NCBI GenBank assembly: GCA_947475735.1
Contig: CANJLQ010000004.1
Span: forward strand, 160,335 to 224,334
DNA from: Caulobacteraceae bacterium
GTDB lineage: Bacteria > Pseudomonadota > Alphaproteobacteria > Caulobacterales > Caulobacteraceae
Direction of reading: 5' to 3'
DNA: 64,000 bases
The notes under the pieces were generated by a model. It was not told where the DNA came from. It worked only from the letters and a program-made list of their open reading frames with translations, and did not search any database. The translations under genes were made by a program, and so were the position numbers. Numbering within the stretch: position 1 is the stretch's first letter; each line of letters begins with the position of its first letter. Shown in pieces: positions 51,777-60,999 of the stretch.

Positions 51777-53479
51777 GACAGGCCCAGCCGCTCGGCGGCC
51801 ATGCGCGACAGCAGGAACTTGCGCGGGCGGCCAGACGGGGTCAGCGGAACCTCATCCGCTGCGATCGGCAGAATATGGCGGGGTACCTTGAAGCGAGCCA
51901 GCCGTGCGGCGCACCAGTCGATAAGAGTCTGCGGTTCCAGAATGTGTCCAGGTCGAGTGATGATGAAGGCCACGCCGACCTCGCCCATGCGATCATCGGG
52001 TACGGGGGCGACATGGGCCTGGAGCACGGCGGGGTGAACCATGAGGACGTCTTCGATCTCCGACGGGGTGACCTGCTCGCCGCCGCAGCGATAGCTCTCC
52101 TTCACCCGCCCCACGAGCGACAGATAGCCATCCTGGTCGATGCGGCCGAGATCACCCGTGTGCAGCCATCCCTTGGCATCGAACGCCTCGGCCGTAGCGT
52201 CGGGCTTGTCGAAATATCCCTGTGTCACACCCGGGCCCCGAGCCATCAGCTCGCCGACCTCTCCGGGGTTCAGAACGGTGCCCGTCGCCGGGTCCACGAC
52301 CTGGTAGTCAACAAGGCGGTTTTCGATCGCCGGATCGCCTGCCGGCCCGACGTCGCGAAGCCGGCCGTTGGTCGTCTTGAGCCGTTCGGCGGGGTCATCG
52401 GGACGCGTCACTGTCGTGGACGCCGTGCACTCGCTCATCCCATAGCCGGTCGTGATTTCGATCCCCGGGAATGTCTGCAGGATCCGGTCCCACAGTCCGG
52501 GAGGCGTTCGGCCGCCCGAGGACAGCATCGCCTTGAGCGAACCCGTATCGGCAGAACCGGCATCCAGGGCCTCGAGCACGGCGAGGGTCATGGTCGGGAT
52601 GAGGAGGAGGTCGCTCACCTCATGCCGTTCGATGGTTCGCAGCGTCTCGCGAGGATCGAACCTCAGGTGCGGAACCACGGCCCCGCCGACGAACAGGGCG
52701 GCCAGCAGTCCCTCCACATAGCCGTAGACGTGGTTCATCGGCAGGCTGAAGTGGATGCGCCGGCCGTCTTCGAAGGCGCGGGCGTAGGCGCTGCCGAAGG
52801 CGGCGCGCAGCAACATGTCGTGGGTAAGCAGGACGCCCTTGGGCGATCCCGTCGTCCCTGATGTGTAGATGATGTCTGCGGGGGCCTGGGGATCGGCCTT
52901 CACCTGGAACGGTGCTGTCGCGATGAGCGCCTCGAACGAGACTGCCCCGGCGCGGCCTTCGCCCTCGGCCTTGAAAACGGCGATGGAGCGCAGGTCCGGC
53001 AAATCTTCGCCGCCCCCGGCGGTCTCCCAGCCCGGGGCGATGTCATCCAGCATGCCGAGATAGTCGAGATCGCGGAAGCGATCCATGGTGACCAGCAGGG
53101 CCGCCCGGGACTGGCGCAGGACATAGGCCAGTTCGTCCCTGCGGTTCAGGATGTTGACCGGCACCGCGACGCAGCCGACGGCCGCGACAGCGAACTTCAG
53201 GGCCGCGAACGCAGGGTAGTTGGCCATCACGAGCGCAACGTGTTCGCCCGGTCTGAGGCCGGCAGCCTGCAGACCCCCGGCGACTGCGGCGGACCAGTCG
53301 GCCATCTGTCGATAGGTCCACGTTCTGTCGTCTGTGATCAGATAGGGACGATCCGGGTGATGATCCGCCGCCTCCAGCAGCTTCTCGTACAGGGTCCGGG
53401 GAACCCACGGCGAAAAGCGATCCGCAAGCGCAGACTGGCGATCGGCAACGGTCAACAAGGGCGTGCAGGCGGACTTCAT
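51773..53479 (-). CDS. AMP-dependent acyl-CoA synthetase
   Basis: 568 residues from ATG 53479. ANL superfamily motifs: IIYTSGTTGSPKGVLLTHDM (P-loop), GYGMSECTASTTV, LHTGDLGRIDQDGYLSLVGR and the catalytic lysine region near PSGRPRKFLLSR. It should activate the carboxylic acid made by the monooxygenase and hydrolase pair of the island. Overlaps the SDR gene and lies 24 bp after the MFS gene. Confidence 0.93.
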   Translation of the reverse strand: MKSACTPLLTVADRQSALADRFSPWVPRTLYEKLLEAADHHPDRPYLITDDRTWTYRQMADWSAAVAGGLQAAGLRPGEHVALVMANYPAFAALKFAVAAVGCVAVPVNILNRRDELAYVLRQSRAALLVTMDRFRDLDYLGMLDDIAPGWETAGGGEDLPDLRSIAVFKAEGEGRAGAVSFEALIATAPFQVKADPQAPADIIYTSGTTGSPKGVLLTHDMLLRAAFGSAYARAFEDGRRIHFSLPMNHVYGYVEGLLAALFVGGAVVPHLRFDPRETLRTIERHEVSDLLLIPTMTLAVLEALDAGSADTGSLKAMLSSGGRTPPGLWDRILQTFPGIEITTGYGMSECTASTTVTRPDDPAERLKTTNGRLRDVGPAGDPAIENRLVDYQVVDPATGTVLNPGEVGELMARGPGVTQGYFDKPDATAEAFDAKGWLHTGDLGRIDQDGYLSLVGRVKESYRCGGEQVTPSEIEDVLMVHPAVLQAHVAPVPDDRMGEVGVAFIITRPGHILEPQTLIDWCAARLARFKVPRHILPIAADEVPLTPSGRPRKFLLSRMAAERLGLS

Positions 53480-53503
53480 GGTCAGGACGCCAAGGCGATG
53501 GGC

Positions 53504-54877
53504 TCAGGGATTCAGCAGTTCGTGGTGGCGACGATACTCGGATCGACCCCAGCCGAAAGCCAGGGCGGCGAGGGCGGTGGAAACCGAGAGGGTCAACCCC
53601 AGCGACATCCCCAAGGCCGCCTCGGAGCGAAACACGAAGTCGTTCAGCAGACCGGGCAACAGGGGGCCCATCGTCAGTCCGCCCAGGTTCGCGATGAACA
53701 GGATCAGCGCGAGCGCCTGGCCCCGGACCTGATTGGGCAGGACCATCTGGGACGCGGCGTAACAACTGCCCGCAGGCATGGCCAGAAGGACCACTCCGAC
53801 AGCGAAGACCGCGACCGTGGCCATTGCGCTGGACCCTTGGGCCCAAAGCAGGGCGACGAAGGCCGCAGTGCCGAAAATCGAGCTGACCATGGCGATCCGA
53901 AGCGCGGCGTCCCGGCGACCCGCGACCAGGCCTCGATCGCTCAAGCGCCCGCCCATCAGCATGCCGAAGCTGCCGCCGATCAGGACCACGAGGCCCATCA
54001 CCAGGCCGGTCTGCTGCGGCGTCCAGTCGAAGGAGCGCTGCAGGACCCCCGGTGACCACAGCATGAAGGCGTAAAGCGCCACGGCCTGGAACATCAGTCC
54101 GAGGGCGATAGCGGCAACGGCCACGCGGCGTTTGGCGATCTCGGCGACCGTTTCGGCAATGCTCAGTCGGGCGACGGCCCCATCCTGGGCCACGAGGGCC
54201 TTGCGCCGCCTGGGCTCTCGAAGGGTCAGAACCCACAGGGCAACCAAGAGTCCGGGAATGCCCGTGACCAGAAAGGTTGCTCGCCACGAGGCGATCTCGC
54301 CAAAAACAGGCAGTGTCAGGGTCGCGGTCTGGGTGACCAGCTGGACGACCAGTCCGCCGACCAGAAGCGCCAGACCGGATCCGAGGTAGATGCCCACCCC
54401 ATAGAGGCTCATTGCGGCACCCAGCTTCTCGTTTGGAAAGCTGTCGGAAATCATCGACACAGCCGCAGGCGCGAGGGTGGCCTCGCCGACCCCGACACCC
54501 ATGCGGGCGAGAAAGAGACCCGGATAGCCCGTGGCGACAGCGCAGGCCGCTGTCATCAGGCTCCAGAAGAAGACGCCTGCCGCGATGATATTGCGCCGGT
54601 TGAAACGGTCCACCAGCCTGCCCGCCGGCAGGCTGACCAGGGTGTAGAACAGTGAGAAGGCGAGGCCACCCAACAGGCCGACCTGGGTGTCGGAGACCGC
54701 GAACTCGGCCTTGATGGGACCAACGAGCAGGCTCAGGATTTGACGGTCGATGAACGACAGCGTGTAGCAAACGGTCAGGACAGCGACCGTGTACCAGGCA
54801 TAACCGCCCGGGCTCTGTCCCTCCAAAGAAGGGGCCGCCGGACCTTTCGATCCGGCGACCTGGGAGGTTTCAGTCAT
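53504..54877 (-). CDS. MFS transporter (spinster-like)
   Basis: 457 residues from ATG 54877, with twelve predicted membrane helices. The signature loop is SLPAGRLVDRFNRRNIIAAG between helices 2 and 3, followed by ARMGVGVGEATLAPAAVSMI, which is common in the spinster-type MFS branch of sphingomonad and Caulobacterales catabolic clusters. It shares one base with the TonB-receptor stop codon (TGATG). Likely the inner-membrane importer for the island's substrate. Confidence 0.92.
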   Translation of the reverse strand: MTETSQVAGSKGPAAPSLEGQSPGGYAWYTVAVLTVCYTLSFIDRQILSLLVGPIKAEFAVSDTQVGLLGGLAFSLFYTLVSLPAGRLVDRFNRRNIIAAGVFFWSLMTAACAVATGYPGLFLARMGVGVGEATLAPAAVSMISDSFPNEKLGAAMSLYGVGIYLGSGLALLVGGLVVQLVTQTATLTLPVFGEIASWRATFLVTGIPGLLVALWVLTLREPRRRKALVAQDGAVARLSIAETVAEIAKRRVAVAAIALGLMFQAVALYAFMLWSPGVLQRSFDWTPQQTGLVMGLVVLIGGSFGMLMGGRLSDRGLVAGRRDAALRIAMVSSIFGTAAFVALLWAQGSSAMATVAVFAVGVVLLAMPAGSCYAASQMVLPNQVRGQALALILFIANLGGLTMGPLLPGLLNDFVFRSEAALGMSLGLTLSVSTALAALAFGWGRSEYRRHHELLNP

Positions 54878-57357
54878 CAGAACCGAGCCGCGAACTGGAG
54901 AGCGATCTCGCGGCCGCGAGCCACCACGCCACGTTGCTCGCCGATGGCACCAGGCACACTGGCTCCACCGGTCCGGTCCGCGGCGTAGAGGATGTAGGTC
55001 TCATCCGACAGGTTCCGTCCGAGGAGCTGGACCGTGTACCGGTCGTCGGGCGAGGTTAGCGTCAGGCCCGCGTTGTAGCGCCAGAACGAGTCCTGGAGTG
55101 CGGAGGGGGCCATGGTCTCCGAGGCGAAGTAGGAGCCGCTGTAGAAGGCATCTCCCGTCAGCGCGAGGTTGAAGCCGGCGATCTGGGTCTCATAGGTGAA
55201 ACCTGCGCTACCCGCCCATTCCGGGGCCCTTGCGGGCGCCCGACCCTCGAAGTCCTGCTGCAGGGTCAGAGCGGTCGCATTGACGAAGGAGCAGTTCGCG
55301 GGAGCCACAGCCGTCGCCCGGACCGTTCCGGTCGGGAACGCGTAGGAATAGCACTGCCCGACGAAGTCGCGGAACTGGGCGTCGACATAGGCGATCGCGC
55401 CGCGCACCTCGAGACCGTCGGTCAGCTGCCACCGCGCGTCGGCCTCGAAGCCGCGTTGCTGGACTTCGCCGGCGTTGTTGATCGTGTAGGCGATACGAGC
55501 AGGGTCGTAGGTGTTCACCTGCAGATCTTCGAACGTGTAGGCGAAGGCGGCGAAGTTGGCGCGGATCCGACCCTGGTCGAAGATGCCCTTGGCCCCGAAC
55601 TCGAAGCCCGACGCGGACTCGGCGTCAAAGTCGATGTCCCCGATCCGGGTCGTCGTCTGCTGTGGGCTGGTCAATCCGAAACCGCCCGACTTGTATCCGG
55701 TCTTGTAGGCCAGGAAGAAGGTCCGGTTGGACGATGGCCGCCAGGTGATCGTCGCCTCGGGCGACACGTTGTCGTCCTCGAACTGACCCACGATGTCGCC
55801 CGGCACCGTGGAGCCCGGATAGACGGTCGATTGGGTCGCGAAGGTTCCGATGCCGTACAGGTTGCGCTTGGCGAAATCCTTGGTCTCACGTGTCCAGCGC
55901 AGACCGCCCGCGATCTCGATCGTGTCGCTGATGTCATAGAGAACCTGGCCGAAGATGGACTGTGTCTCACCGTCCTGCTGGGCGAGATCCTCGTAGGTCA
56001 CGAAGCGTCCGGAAGCCGCGCTATAGCTGCTGTCGCGCAGCTTGGTGTCGTTGGTGGTGTAGAGGTCGGTCCACTGGAAGAAGGCCCCGAGCATGAAGTT
56101 CAGCGGTCCGGAGTAGTCGCTGGTCAGGCGGAACTCCTGGCTGATCTCCTGATTGGTCTGGCGATTGTAGAAGGCCAGCTGGGAATAGGTCGTCTGGTCG
56201 AGACCGGACAGGAACTCGTACTGGGTGGAGTTGTAGCCTGTTGTTGACACGAGGTTCAGCGTCTCGCTGAGGGCCCAATCGAACTCCAGCACGCCGGTGA
56301 AGACGTCCAGTTCGCCATAGGCCCGGCCGTTTCCACGATAGCCGCGCATCGTACGAGCGATCGCGTCAGGAAGATCGCCGCTGGTCGTGCGGTTGTCTGC
56401 GACGCAATCAGCGAAGGGGTCCGCGATCCCATAGACCCTCGGGTTGGAGCCGCCGGAACAGGCTCCGATGTTCTGCGTCGCGACACCGGGTCCGGCGTCT
56501 TCGTTGTGACCGGCGAACAGCTTCAGACGTGCGGTGATCGTCGGAGCGATCTCCGCTTCGATCGTGAGGCGGCCGAGGATCTCTTCGTCGCCGGGACGGG
56601 AATCTGCCGTGCCGGGCAGCGTCGCGGCACCGGCGGGTGCGCCCGTCGCCGCGACGTAGAAGGGGTTGGCGATGGGCTGGGCCGTGTTGGTCAGCCAGCC
56701 GTCCAGGTTGCGATAACGCAGAGCGAGACGAGCCGACAGGCCCTCGGCGATCGGGCCTGAGAGATAGCCCTCGAGCGTGGCCTCGTCGCCTTCGAACTCA
56801 TAGCCGGCGCGAATGCCGGCCTCGAAGACATCCGTCGGATTCGCCGAGCTGATCGAGATCACACCCGCGGGGCTGTTCTTTCCGAAGAAGAGGGCCTGGG
56901 GCCCTTTCAGGACCTCCACCTGCTCCAGATCGAAAAAGCCCATCTGGGTGATGCGGCCATCGCTGGTCTGGACGCCATCGATCGCCACTGACACCGCCTG
57001 CTCGAAGCCGGTCTGGTTGGCCGGAGAGCTGATGCCGCGGATGGCGACGGATCCGCCGCCATTGGACTTGTAGGCCCCGACGACCACGGTCGGGGTCAGT
57101 TCGCCGATCCGCGACAGGTCGTCGGCGCGGTTTCGTTCGAGTGTTTCAGCGCTCACGACATTGACGACGACCGGAACGCTGATCAGCGTCTCCGACCGGC
57201 GACGCGCGGTGACCACGATGTCGTCGACTGTCGATGTCCCGTCTTGCCCCGCCTGGGCCGTGCCGGGTGCGTCCTGTGCAGCGACAGGCTGGGCGAACGT
57301 GACGATGAGCGCACCGGCGGCGCTCGCCATCAAAAGCGACTTGGTGGTGACAGCCAT
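54877..57357 (-). CDS. TonB-dependent receptor of the catabolic island
   Basis: 826 residues from ATG 57357. Signal peptide (SLLMASAAGALIVTFAQPVA), TonB box (STVDDIVVTARRRSE), plug (GELTPTVVVGAYKSNGGGSV, LKGPQALFFGKNSPAGVIS) and a large barrel ending in REIALQFAARF. It starts the minus operon TBDR-MFS-ligase-SDR-TetR and is controlled by the divergent region 57358-57577. Should import a bulky hydrophobic compound across the outer membrane. Confidence 0.93.
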   Translation of the reverse strand: MAVTTKSLLMASAAGALIVTFAQPVAAQDAPGTAQAGQDGTSTVDDIVVTARRRSETLISVPVVVNVVSAETLERNRADDLSRIGELTPTVVVGAYKSNGGGSVAIRGISSPANQTGFEQAVSVAIDGVQTSDGRITQMGFFDLEQVEVLKGPQALFFGKNSPAGVISISSANPTDVFEAGIRAGYEFEGDEATLEGYLSGPIAEGLSARLALRYRNLDGWLTNTAQPIANPFYVAATGAPAGAATLPGTADSRPGDEEILGRLTIEAEIAPTITARLKLFAGHNEDAGPGVATQNIGACSGGSNPRVYGIADPFADCVADNRTTSGDLPDAIARTMRGYRGNGRAYGELDVFTGVLEFDWALSETLNLVSTTGYNSTQYEFLSGLDQTTYSQLAFYNRQTNQEISQEFRLTSDYSGPLNFMLGAFFQWTDLYTTNDTKLRDSSYSAASGRFVTYEDLAQQDGETQSIFGQVLYDISDTIEIAGGLRWTRETKDFAKRNLYGIGTFATQSTVYPGSTVPGDIVGQFEDDNVSPEATITWRPSSNRTFFLAYKTGYKSGGFGLTSPQQTTTRIGDIDFDAESASGFEFGAKGIFDQGRIRANFAAFAYTFEDLQVNTYDPARIAYTINNAGEVQQRGFEADARWQLTDGLEVRGAIAYVDAQFRDFVGQCYSYAFPTGTVRATAVAPANCSFVNATALTLQQDFEGRAPARAPEWAGSAGFTYETQIAGFNLALTGDAFYSGSYFASETMAPSALQDSFWRYNAGLTLTSPDDRYTVQLLGRNLSDETYILYAADRTGGASVPGAIGEQRGVVARGREIALQFAARF

Positions 57358-57449
57358 GGCTTCCCCCTGATGTTTCCGACCTTGCCGCCGTGCGCCCGTC
57401 TTCTGCGAGTCCTTGCGACATCGTCAGGAAGACCCTCATCTGATGAACT

Positions 57450-57467
57450 GTCAATACTGGTGTTGAC
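57450..57467. promoter_or_regulatory. Operator site A (RTCAAY-N6-GTTGAY)
   Basis: GTCAAT-ACTGGT-GTTGAC, within the longer near-palindrome TGTCAATACTGGTGTTGACA. Its outer bases provide TTGACA on both strands, which may serve as -35 elements in both directions. Its centre is 22 bp from that of site B. Confidence 0.62.
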
Positions 57468-57471
57468 AAAA

Positions 57472-57489
57472 ATCAACGACCGCGTTGAT
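57472..57489. promoter_or_regulatory. Operator site B (RTCAAY-N6-GTTGAY)
   Basis: ATCAAC-GACCGC-GTTGAT, a perfect palindrome two helical turns from site A. A dimeric repressor could occupy both sites on the same face of the DNA. Confidence 0.62.
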
Positions 57490-57577
57490 GATGCCGTCCG
57501 GAGACCTGAACCCCAGTCCATAAAAAGGGGGAACGGGTCCCATCGCGGCCATTGCCGTTCTTCTGGAGGATCATGAC

Positions 57578-58024
57578 GTGGACGGATCTGGAGCCTCGCT
57601 CCCGCAGGATATCGCGATCACGATCGACACCCCGGTCGGCTATCGCCTGCAAAGCCTGAGAAAGAAGGCCGCGATCCAGCTCATGGGATCTCGCCTCTGG
57701 GGCCGGTTCAATCCCAACCATTGGGATCCCGTCTACGCCGCCGCCACAGGCCTCAAGGCACCGATCCAGACGGGTGAGATGTCATCGGCCTACATCGCTG
57801 AGATGTGCGTCAACCACTTCGGTGCGGCTTTCTTCAGGGGCGCCCGGGTGGTCTGCAAATATGTGGCCTCGACCTATGCGGACGAGATCATCTCGACCCA
57901 CGGTGTTGTTCGCGAGAAGACGCCCAAGGGGGCCGGCTTCCGCTTCATCGTCGATGTGTGGGCCGAGAACGAGGCCGGAGAGAAGAAGACCGCCGGCTGG
58001 GTTGAAGTCGATGTCGGCGTCTGA
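57578..58024 (+). CDS. MaoC-like hydratase, catalytic-type subunit
   Basis: 148 residues from GTG 57578, chosen because GGAGGA lies 7 nt upstream. A single hotdog domain with the hydratase-type motif FNPNHWDPVYAAATGLKAPI followed by QTGEMSSAYIAE, resembling the Asp/His motif of R-hydratases. First gene of the plus operon. Together with the next gene it probably forms a split two-chain enoyl-CoA hydratase like ChsH1/ChsH2 of steroid side-chain degradation. Confidence 0.78.
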   Translation: MDGSGASLPQDIAITIDTPVGYRLQSLRKKAAIQLMGSRLWGRFNPNHWDPVYAAATGLKAPIQTGEMSSAYIAEMCVNHFGAAFFRGARVVCKYVASTYADEIISTHGVVREKTPKGAGFRFIVDVWAENEAGEKKTAGWVEVDVGV

Positions 58025-58052
58025 CGCTGAAGGGGCAGGAGGAACCACCGCC

Positions 58053-58586
58053 ATGACGCCGCTACCCGCCACCGACGGCCTGAAACCCATGAGCCCAATC
58101 CAGGCGCGCCAAACCCGCGCGTTCATAGACGGTCTGGCCTCGGAGGCCCGTCCATACTGGGACATGGTCGAGATCGGCGATGAGCTGTCGCGCGATCTTC
58201 ATCTCTCCGCCGAGCTGGTCATCCTCTATGCGGATGGCGTCGAGGACTTTAATCCCTGGTACGAAGGCTGGCGGATGAACTCCTGGCACATCGAGGGCCA
58301 GTCTCCCTTCGGGGGAGCCATCGTGCCGCCGCTGCTCGTCTCTCACTTCGTCCTGTCGGTGCAATTCGACGCGACCCGGCCGTTCTCGATCGGCTCCATC
58401 CACACCTTCCACGACTCGGAAATCGTGGAGCCGATCCTGGTGGGAACCACGGTCCGGATCACGACCCGGGCGGTCGAGAAGTTCGAAAAGCGCGGGCGGC
58501 GTTATGTCCGGCATGCCGTCGAGGTCACGGACGTGGAGGACAACCGGGTCTACTTCCGAGAGACCCGAGACATCCTCTCGCTTTGA
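58053..58586 (+). CDS. MaoC-like hotdog protein, non-catalytic-type partner
   Basis: 177 residues from ATG 58053, preferred over 58011 because AGGAGGAAC lies at the right distance. The domain shows VILYADGVEDFNPWYEGWRM and SPFGGAIVPPLLVSHFVL, i.e. the hotdog helix without the His-x-Asp residues seen in the preceding gene. Its likely role is the structural partner in a heteromeric hydratase. Confidence 0.75.
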   Translation: MTPLPATDGLKPMSPIQARQTRAFIDGLASEARPYWDMVEIGDELSRDLHLSAELVILYADGVEDFNPWYEGWRMNSWHIEGQSPFGGAIVPPLLVSHFVLSVQFDATRPFSIGSIHTFHDSEIVEPILVGTTVRITTRAVEKFEKRGRRYVRHAVEVTDVEDNRVYFRETRDILSL

Positions 58587-58598
58587 TCGGCCCGTGTG

Positions 58599-59030
58599 AT
58601 GGACAGCACAACCCTCAGGCCGGTCGTCGATGAAATCCTCAAGCTCGATCAGGCTGGCGCTCACCTGCTGGGCAGCGCCTGCCAGGATTGCGATACGGTC
58701 TATTTCCCACCCGTGTTGAGCTGTCGGAACCCCGACTGCGCGGGCAAGACCATCGTCCCCTTTCATTTGGAAGGCGCAGGGGTGCTCTTCAGCTTCACGG
58801 TCCAGCGCTATCGTCCCCCGGCCTTGTTCGCCCTGGAGCCGTGGGAGGCCTATGCCATCGGCTCCGTGGATCTCGCCGGCGGGGTCAGGGTCTTGGGGAT
58901 CATCCGGGCCCCGTTCGATCAGCTCAGCCCAGGCCTGGCGGTCCGACTTTCGACCTCTGTGATCAACGACGGCGACGAGGGTGCGGTCATCACCCATGTC
59001 TTCGTTCCGGATGAGGATGGCCAGGGATGA
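58599..59030 (+). CDS. DUF35 zinc-ribbon/OB-fold protein
   Basis: 143 residues from ATG 58599. The zinc ribbon uses C28, C31, C42 and C47 (ACQDCDTVYF, LSCRNPDC), followed by an OB fold (GVLFSFTVQRYRPP, YAIGSVDLAGGVRVLGIIRA). DUF35 proteins pair with thiolase-fold enzymes; in steroid degradation they form the aldolase complex with Ltp2. It overlaps the thiolase-fold gene by 4 bp, which supports such a complex. Confidence 0.88.
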   Translation: MDSTTLRPVVDEILKLDQAGAHLLGSACQDCDTVYFPPVLSCRNPDCAGKTIVPFHLEGAGVLFSFTVQRYRPPALFALEPWEAYAIGSVDLAGGVRVLGIIRAPFDQLSPGLAVRLSTSVINDGDEGAVITHVFVPDEDGQG

Positions 59031-60217
59031 GGCCGGTCTATGTCCTCGGCGTCGGGGCCCATCCCTGGGGCAAGTGGCCCGACACGCCACAGGTGGGTCT
59101 GGCCATTCACGCCATGAAGGCCGCGCTGACGGAGGCGAACCTCGAATGGCGCGACCTTCAGGGCCTCGTCGCCGCCAGCTCGCGCTTCGAGGGCGGAATG
59201 GGATGGGGACTTCACGCCAATGAACTGGCCCAGGCCGTCTCCGAGCACGGGATGGCCTGCGTCAATGTCGGGGGGGCCTGCGCCGCCGGAGCTGTCGCCT
59301 TTCACACGGCCCAAATGATGGTGGCCAGCGGTCAGTACGACACCGTGGCCACCCTCGGGGCCGAGCGTATGCCCAAGGGATTCATCCCCCGCCCGCCGGG
59401 GGCTGCAGACGATCCGACGGACCATGACTTCCTGCGATGGAAGACCATCGGGGCGACCAATCCCGCCTACTGGGCGATGGAAGCCCGCCGCCGAATGTAT
59501 GAGGTAGGCACGACCGAGGAAACCTTCGCCGCCGCGTCCGTGCTCATGCGGCGTCATGGCGCTCACAACCCCTATGCCCGGTTTCGCACGCCCTCGAGCG
59601 TCGATGAGGTGATGGCCTCGCCCATGGTCAGCGATCCGCTGCGACTTCTCGAAATCTGCGCGGTCAGCGACGGGGCGGCCTCGGTCATCCTGGGATCCGA
59701 GGCGCAGGCTCGCCGGAGCGGAGGTCCCCTCATCCAGGTCGCGGGCAGCGCCATCGCCACAGGCCAGTTCGGCGACCCGGCCACCCGCATTCCCATGGTC
59801 GGCTCGACGCCTCGGCCGGGGGTCGCCCACACCAGCGAAGTCGTCGGCGCTGTTCAGAAGGCCTGGAAGGCGGCCAGCATCGGTCCAGAGGATGTCGACC
59901 TGCTGGAACTCGCAGACAATACGGCGTGGCACGTCCTCGCCTGGCCTGAGATGCTGGGATTCTTCGAGTCGGGCGAAAGCGACCGCAGGCTGGCAGCCGG
60001 CGACCTTCAGGTCGGCGGACGACTGCCGATCAATCCCAGCGGGGGCTTCCTGTCCTTCGGCGAAGCGACGACCGCGCAGGCGCTTCTGCAGATTTGCGAG
60101 CTATTCTGGCAGCTCCGGGGACAGGCCGGCGGACGGCAGGTGGAAAACGCCCGGATCGCCATGTCGGCCGTGCTCGGCCTTGGCGCCAACGGGGGCTCCG
60201 TGGTGCTGAAGCGATGA
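59027..60217 (+). CDS. Thiolase-fold enzyme, probably Ltp2-type acyl-CoA aldolase
   Basis: 396 residues from ATG 59027. The fold is that of SCP2-type thiolases: CVNVGGACAAGAVAFHTAQM with C85 at the nucleophile position, NPSGGFLSFGEATTAQ at 336-351, and a C-terminal AVLGLGANGGSVVL at 381-394. The second catalytic cysteine (CxGG motif) of true thiolases is missing there. With the adjacent DUF35 protein this suggests a retro-aldolase that cleaves a hydroxyacyl-CoA. Confidence 0.82.
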   Translation: MRPVYVLGVGAHPWGKWPDTPQVGLAIHAMKAALTEANLEWRDLQGLVAASSRFEGGMGWGLHANELAQAVSEHGMACVNVGGACAAGAVAFHTAQMMVASGQYDTVATLGAERMPKGFIPRPPGAADDPTDHDFLRWKTIGATNPAYWAMEARRRMYEVGTTEETFAAASVLMRRHGAHNPYARFRTPSSVDEVMASPMVSDPLRLLEICAVSDGAASVILGSEAQARRSGGPLIQVAGSAIATGQFGDPATRIPMVGSTPRPGVAHTSEVVGAVQKAWKAASIGPEDVDLLELADNTAWHVLAWPEMLGFFESGESDRRLAAGDLQVGGRLPINPSGGFLSFGEATTAQALLQICELFWQLRGQAGGRQVENARIAMSAVLGLGANGGSVVLKR

Positions 60218-60999
60218 ATGCCGCAGTTCAGCTCGACGTGCAGGACGGCGTGGCCCTCATGACCCTGTCCCGTCCGGAGACCGGCAACGCGGTCAGCCAG
60301 GATGTCGCGGACGGGTTGCTGGCGGCTGCGCTTGCCTGCGAGTCCGACGACAAGGTTCGCAGTGTCCTCCTGACCGCGCAGGGCACCGCGTTCTGTGTCG
60401 GGGGCGACGTCAGGGCTTTCGCAGAGGCCGGCGACGGCATGCCGTCGCTGGTTCGGCGTCTGACCGCGTCCCTCCACATGGCGGTGGCGCGGCTCGCTCG
60501 CATGGACAAGCCTTTGGTCACGGCGGTCAACGGCGCTGCAGCGGGTGCCGGTCTGGGCCTGGCCGTTCTTGGCGACATCGCCCTGGCGGCGCGATCCGCG
60601 AAGTTCACCGCCGCCTATGGTGCCCTGGGACTGACGCCCGACGCCGGGGCGACCTGGCTGTTGCCGCGTCTGGTCGGTCTCAGACAAGCCCAGAGACTGT
60701 TGCTGCTCAACGATCGGATCGATGCGGTCGAGGCGGAACGGATTGGACTGATCACGCAGGTTGTCGAGGATAACGCGCTCGCAGCCGAAGCGCTGGAGCG
60801 TGCCTCCCGGCTTGCGAAGGCTCCCCGCAGAGCCTTCGGCAGAACACGGGGCCTGCTCTATGCGGCCATGGCCAATGGTCTGGAGACCCAGCTCGAGCTG
60901 GAAGCCCAGTCCATTGCCGAGGCCGCCGGGTCCGGGGAAGGGCACGAGGGGGTCGCGGCGTTCGTCTCCAGGCGGTCAGCCGACTTCGGGTCGATCTGA
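60214..60999 (+). CDS. Enoyl-CoA hydratase/isomerase family protein
   Basis: 261 residues from ATG 60214, overlapping the previous gene as ATGA. Crotonase features are FCVGGDVRAFAEAGD (oxyanion hole), NGAAAGAGLGLAVLGDIALA and the PDAGATWLLPRLVGLRQAQR block. The usual catalytic glutamate pair is replaced at one position by Asp (TPDAGAT), a pattern of isomerases and hydratases alike. Tail-to-tail overlap of 24 bp with the hydrolase gene. Confidence 0.9.
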   Translation: MNAAVQLDVQDGVALMTLSRPETGNAVSQDVADGLLAAALACESDDKVRSVLLTAQGTAFCVGGDVRAFAEAGDGMPSLVRRLTASLHMAVARLARMDKPLVTAVNGAAAGAGLGLAVLGDIALAARSAKFTAAYGALGLTPDAGATWLLPRLVGLRQAQRLLLLNDRIDAVEAERIGLITQVVEDNALAAEALERASRLAKAPRRAFGRTRGLLYAAMANGLETQLELEAQSIAEAAGSGEGHEGVAAFVSRRSADFGSI

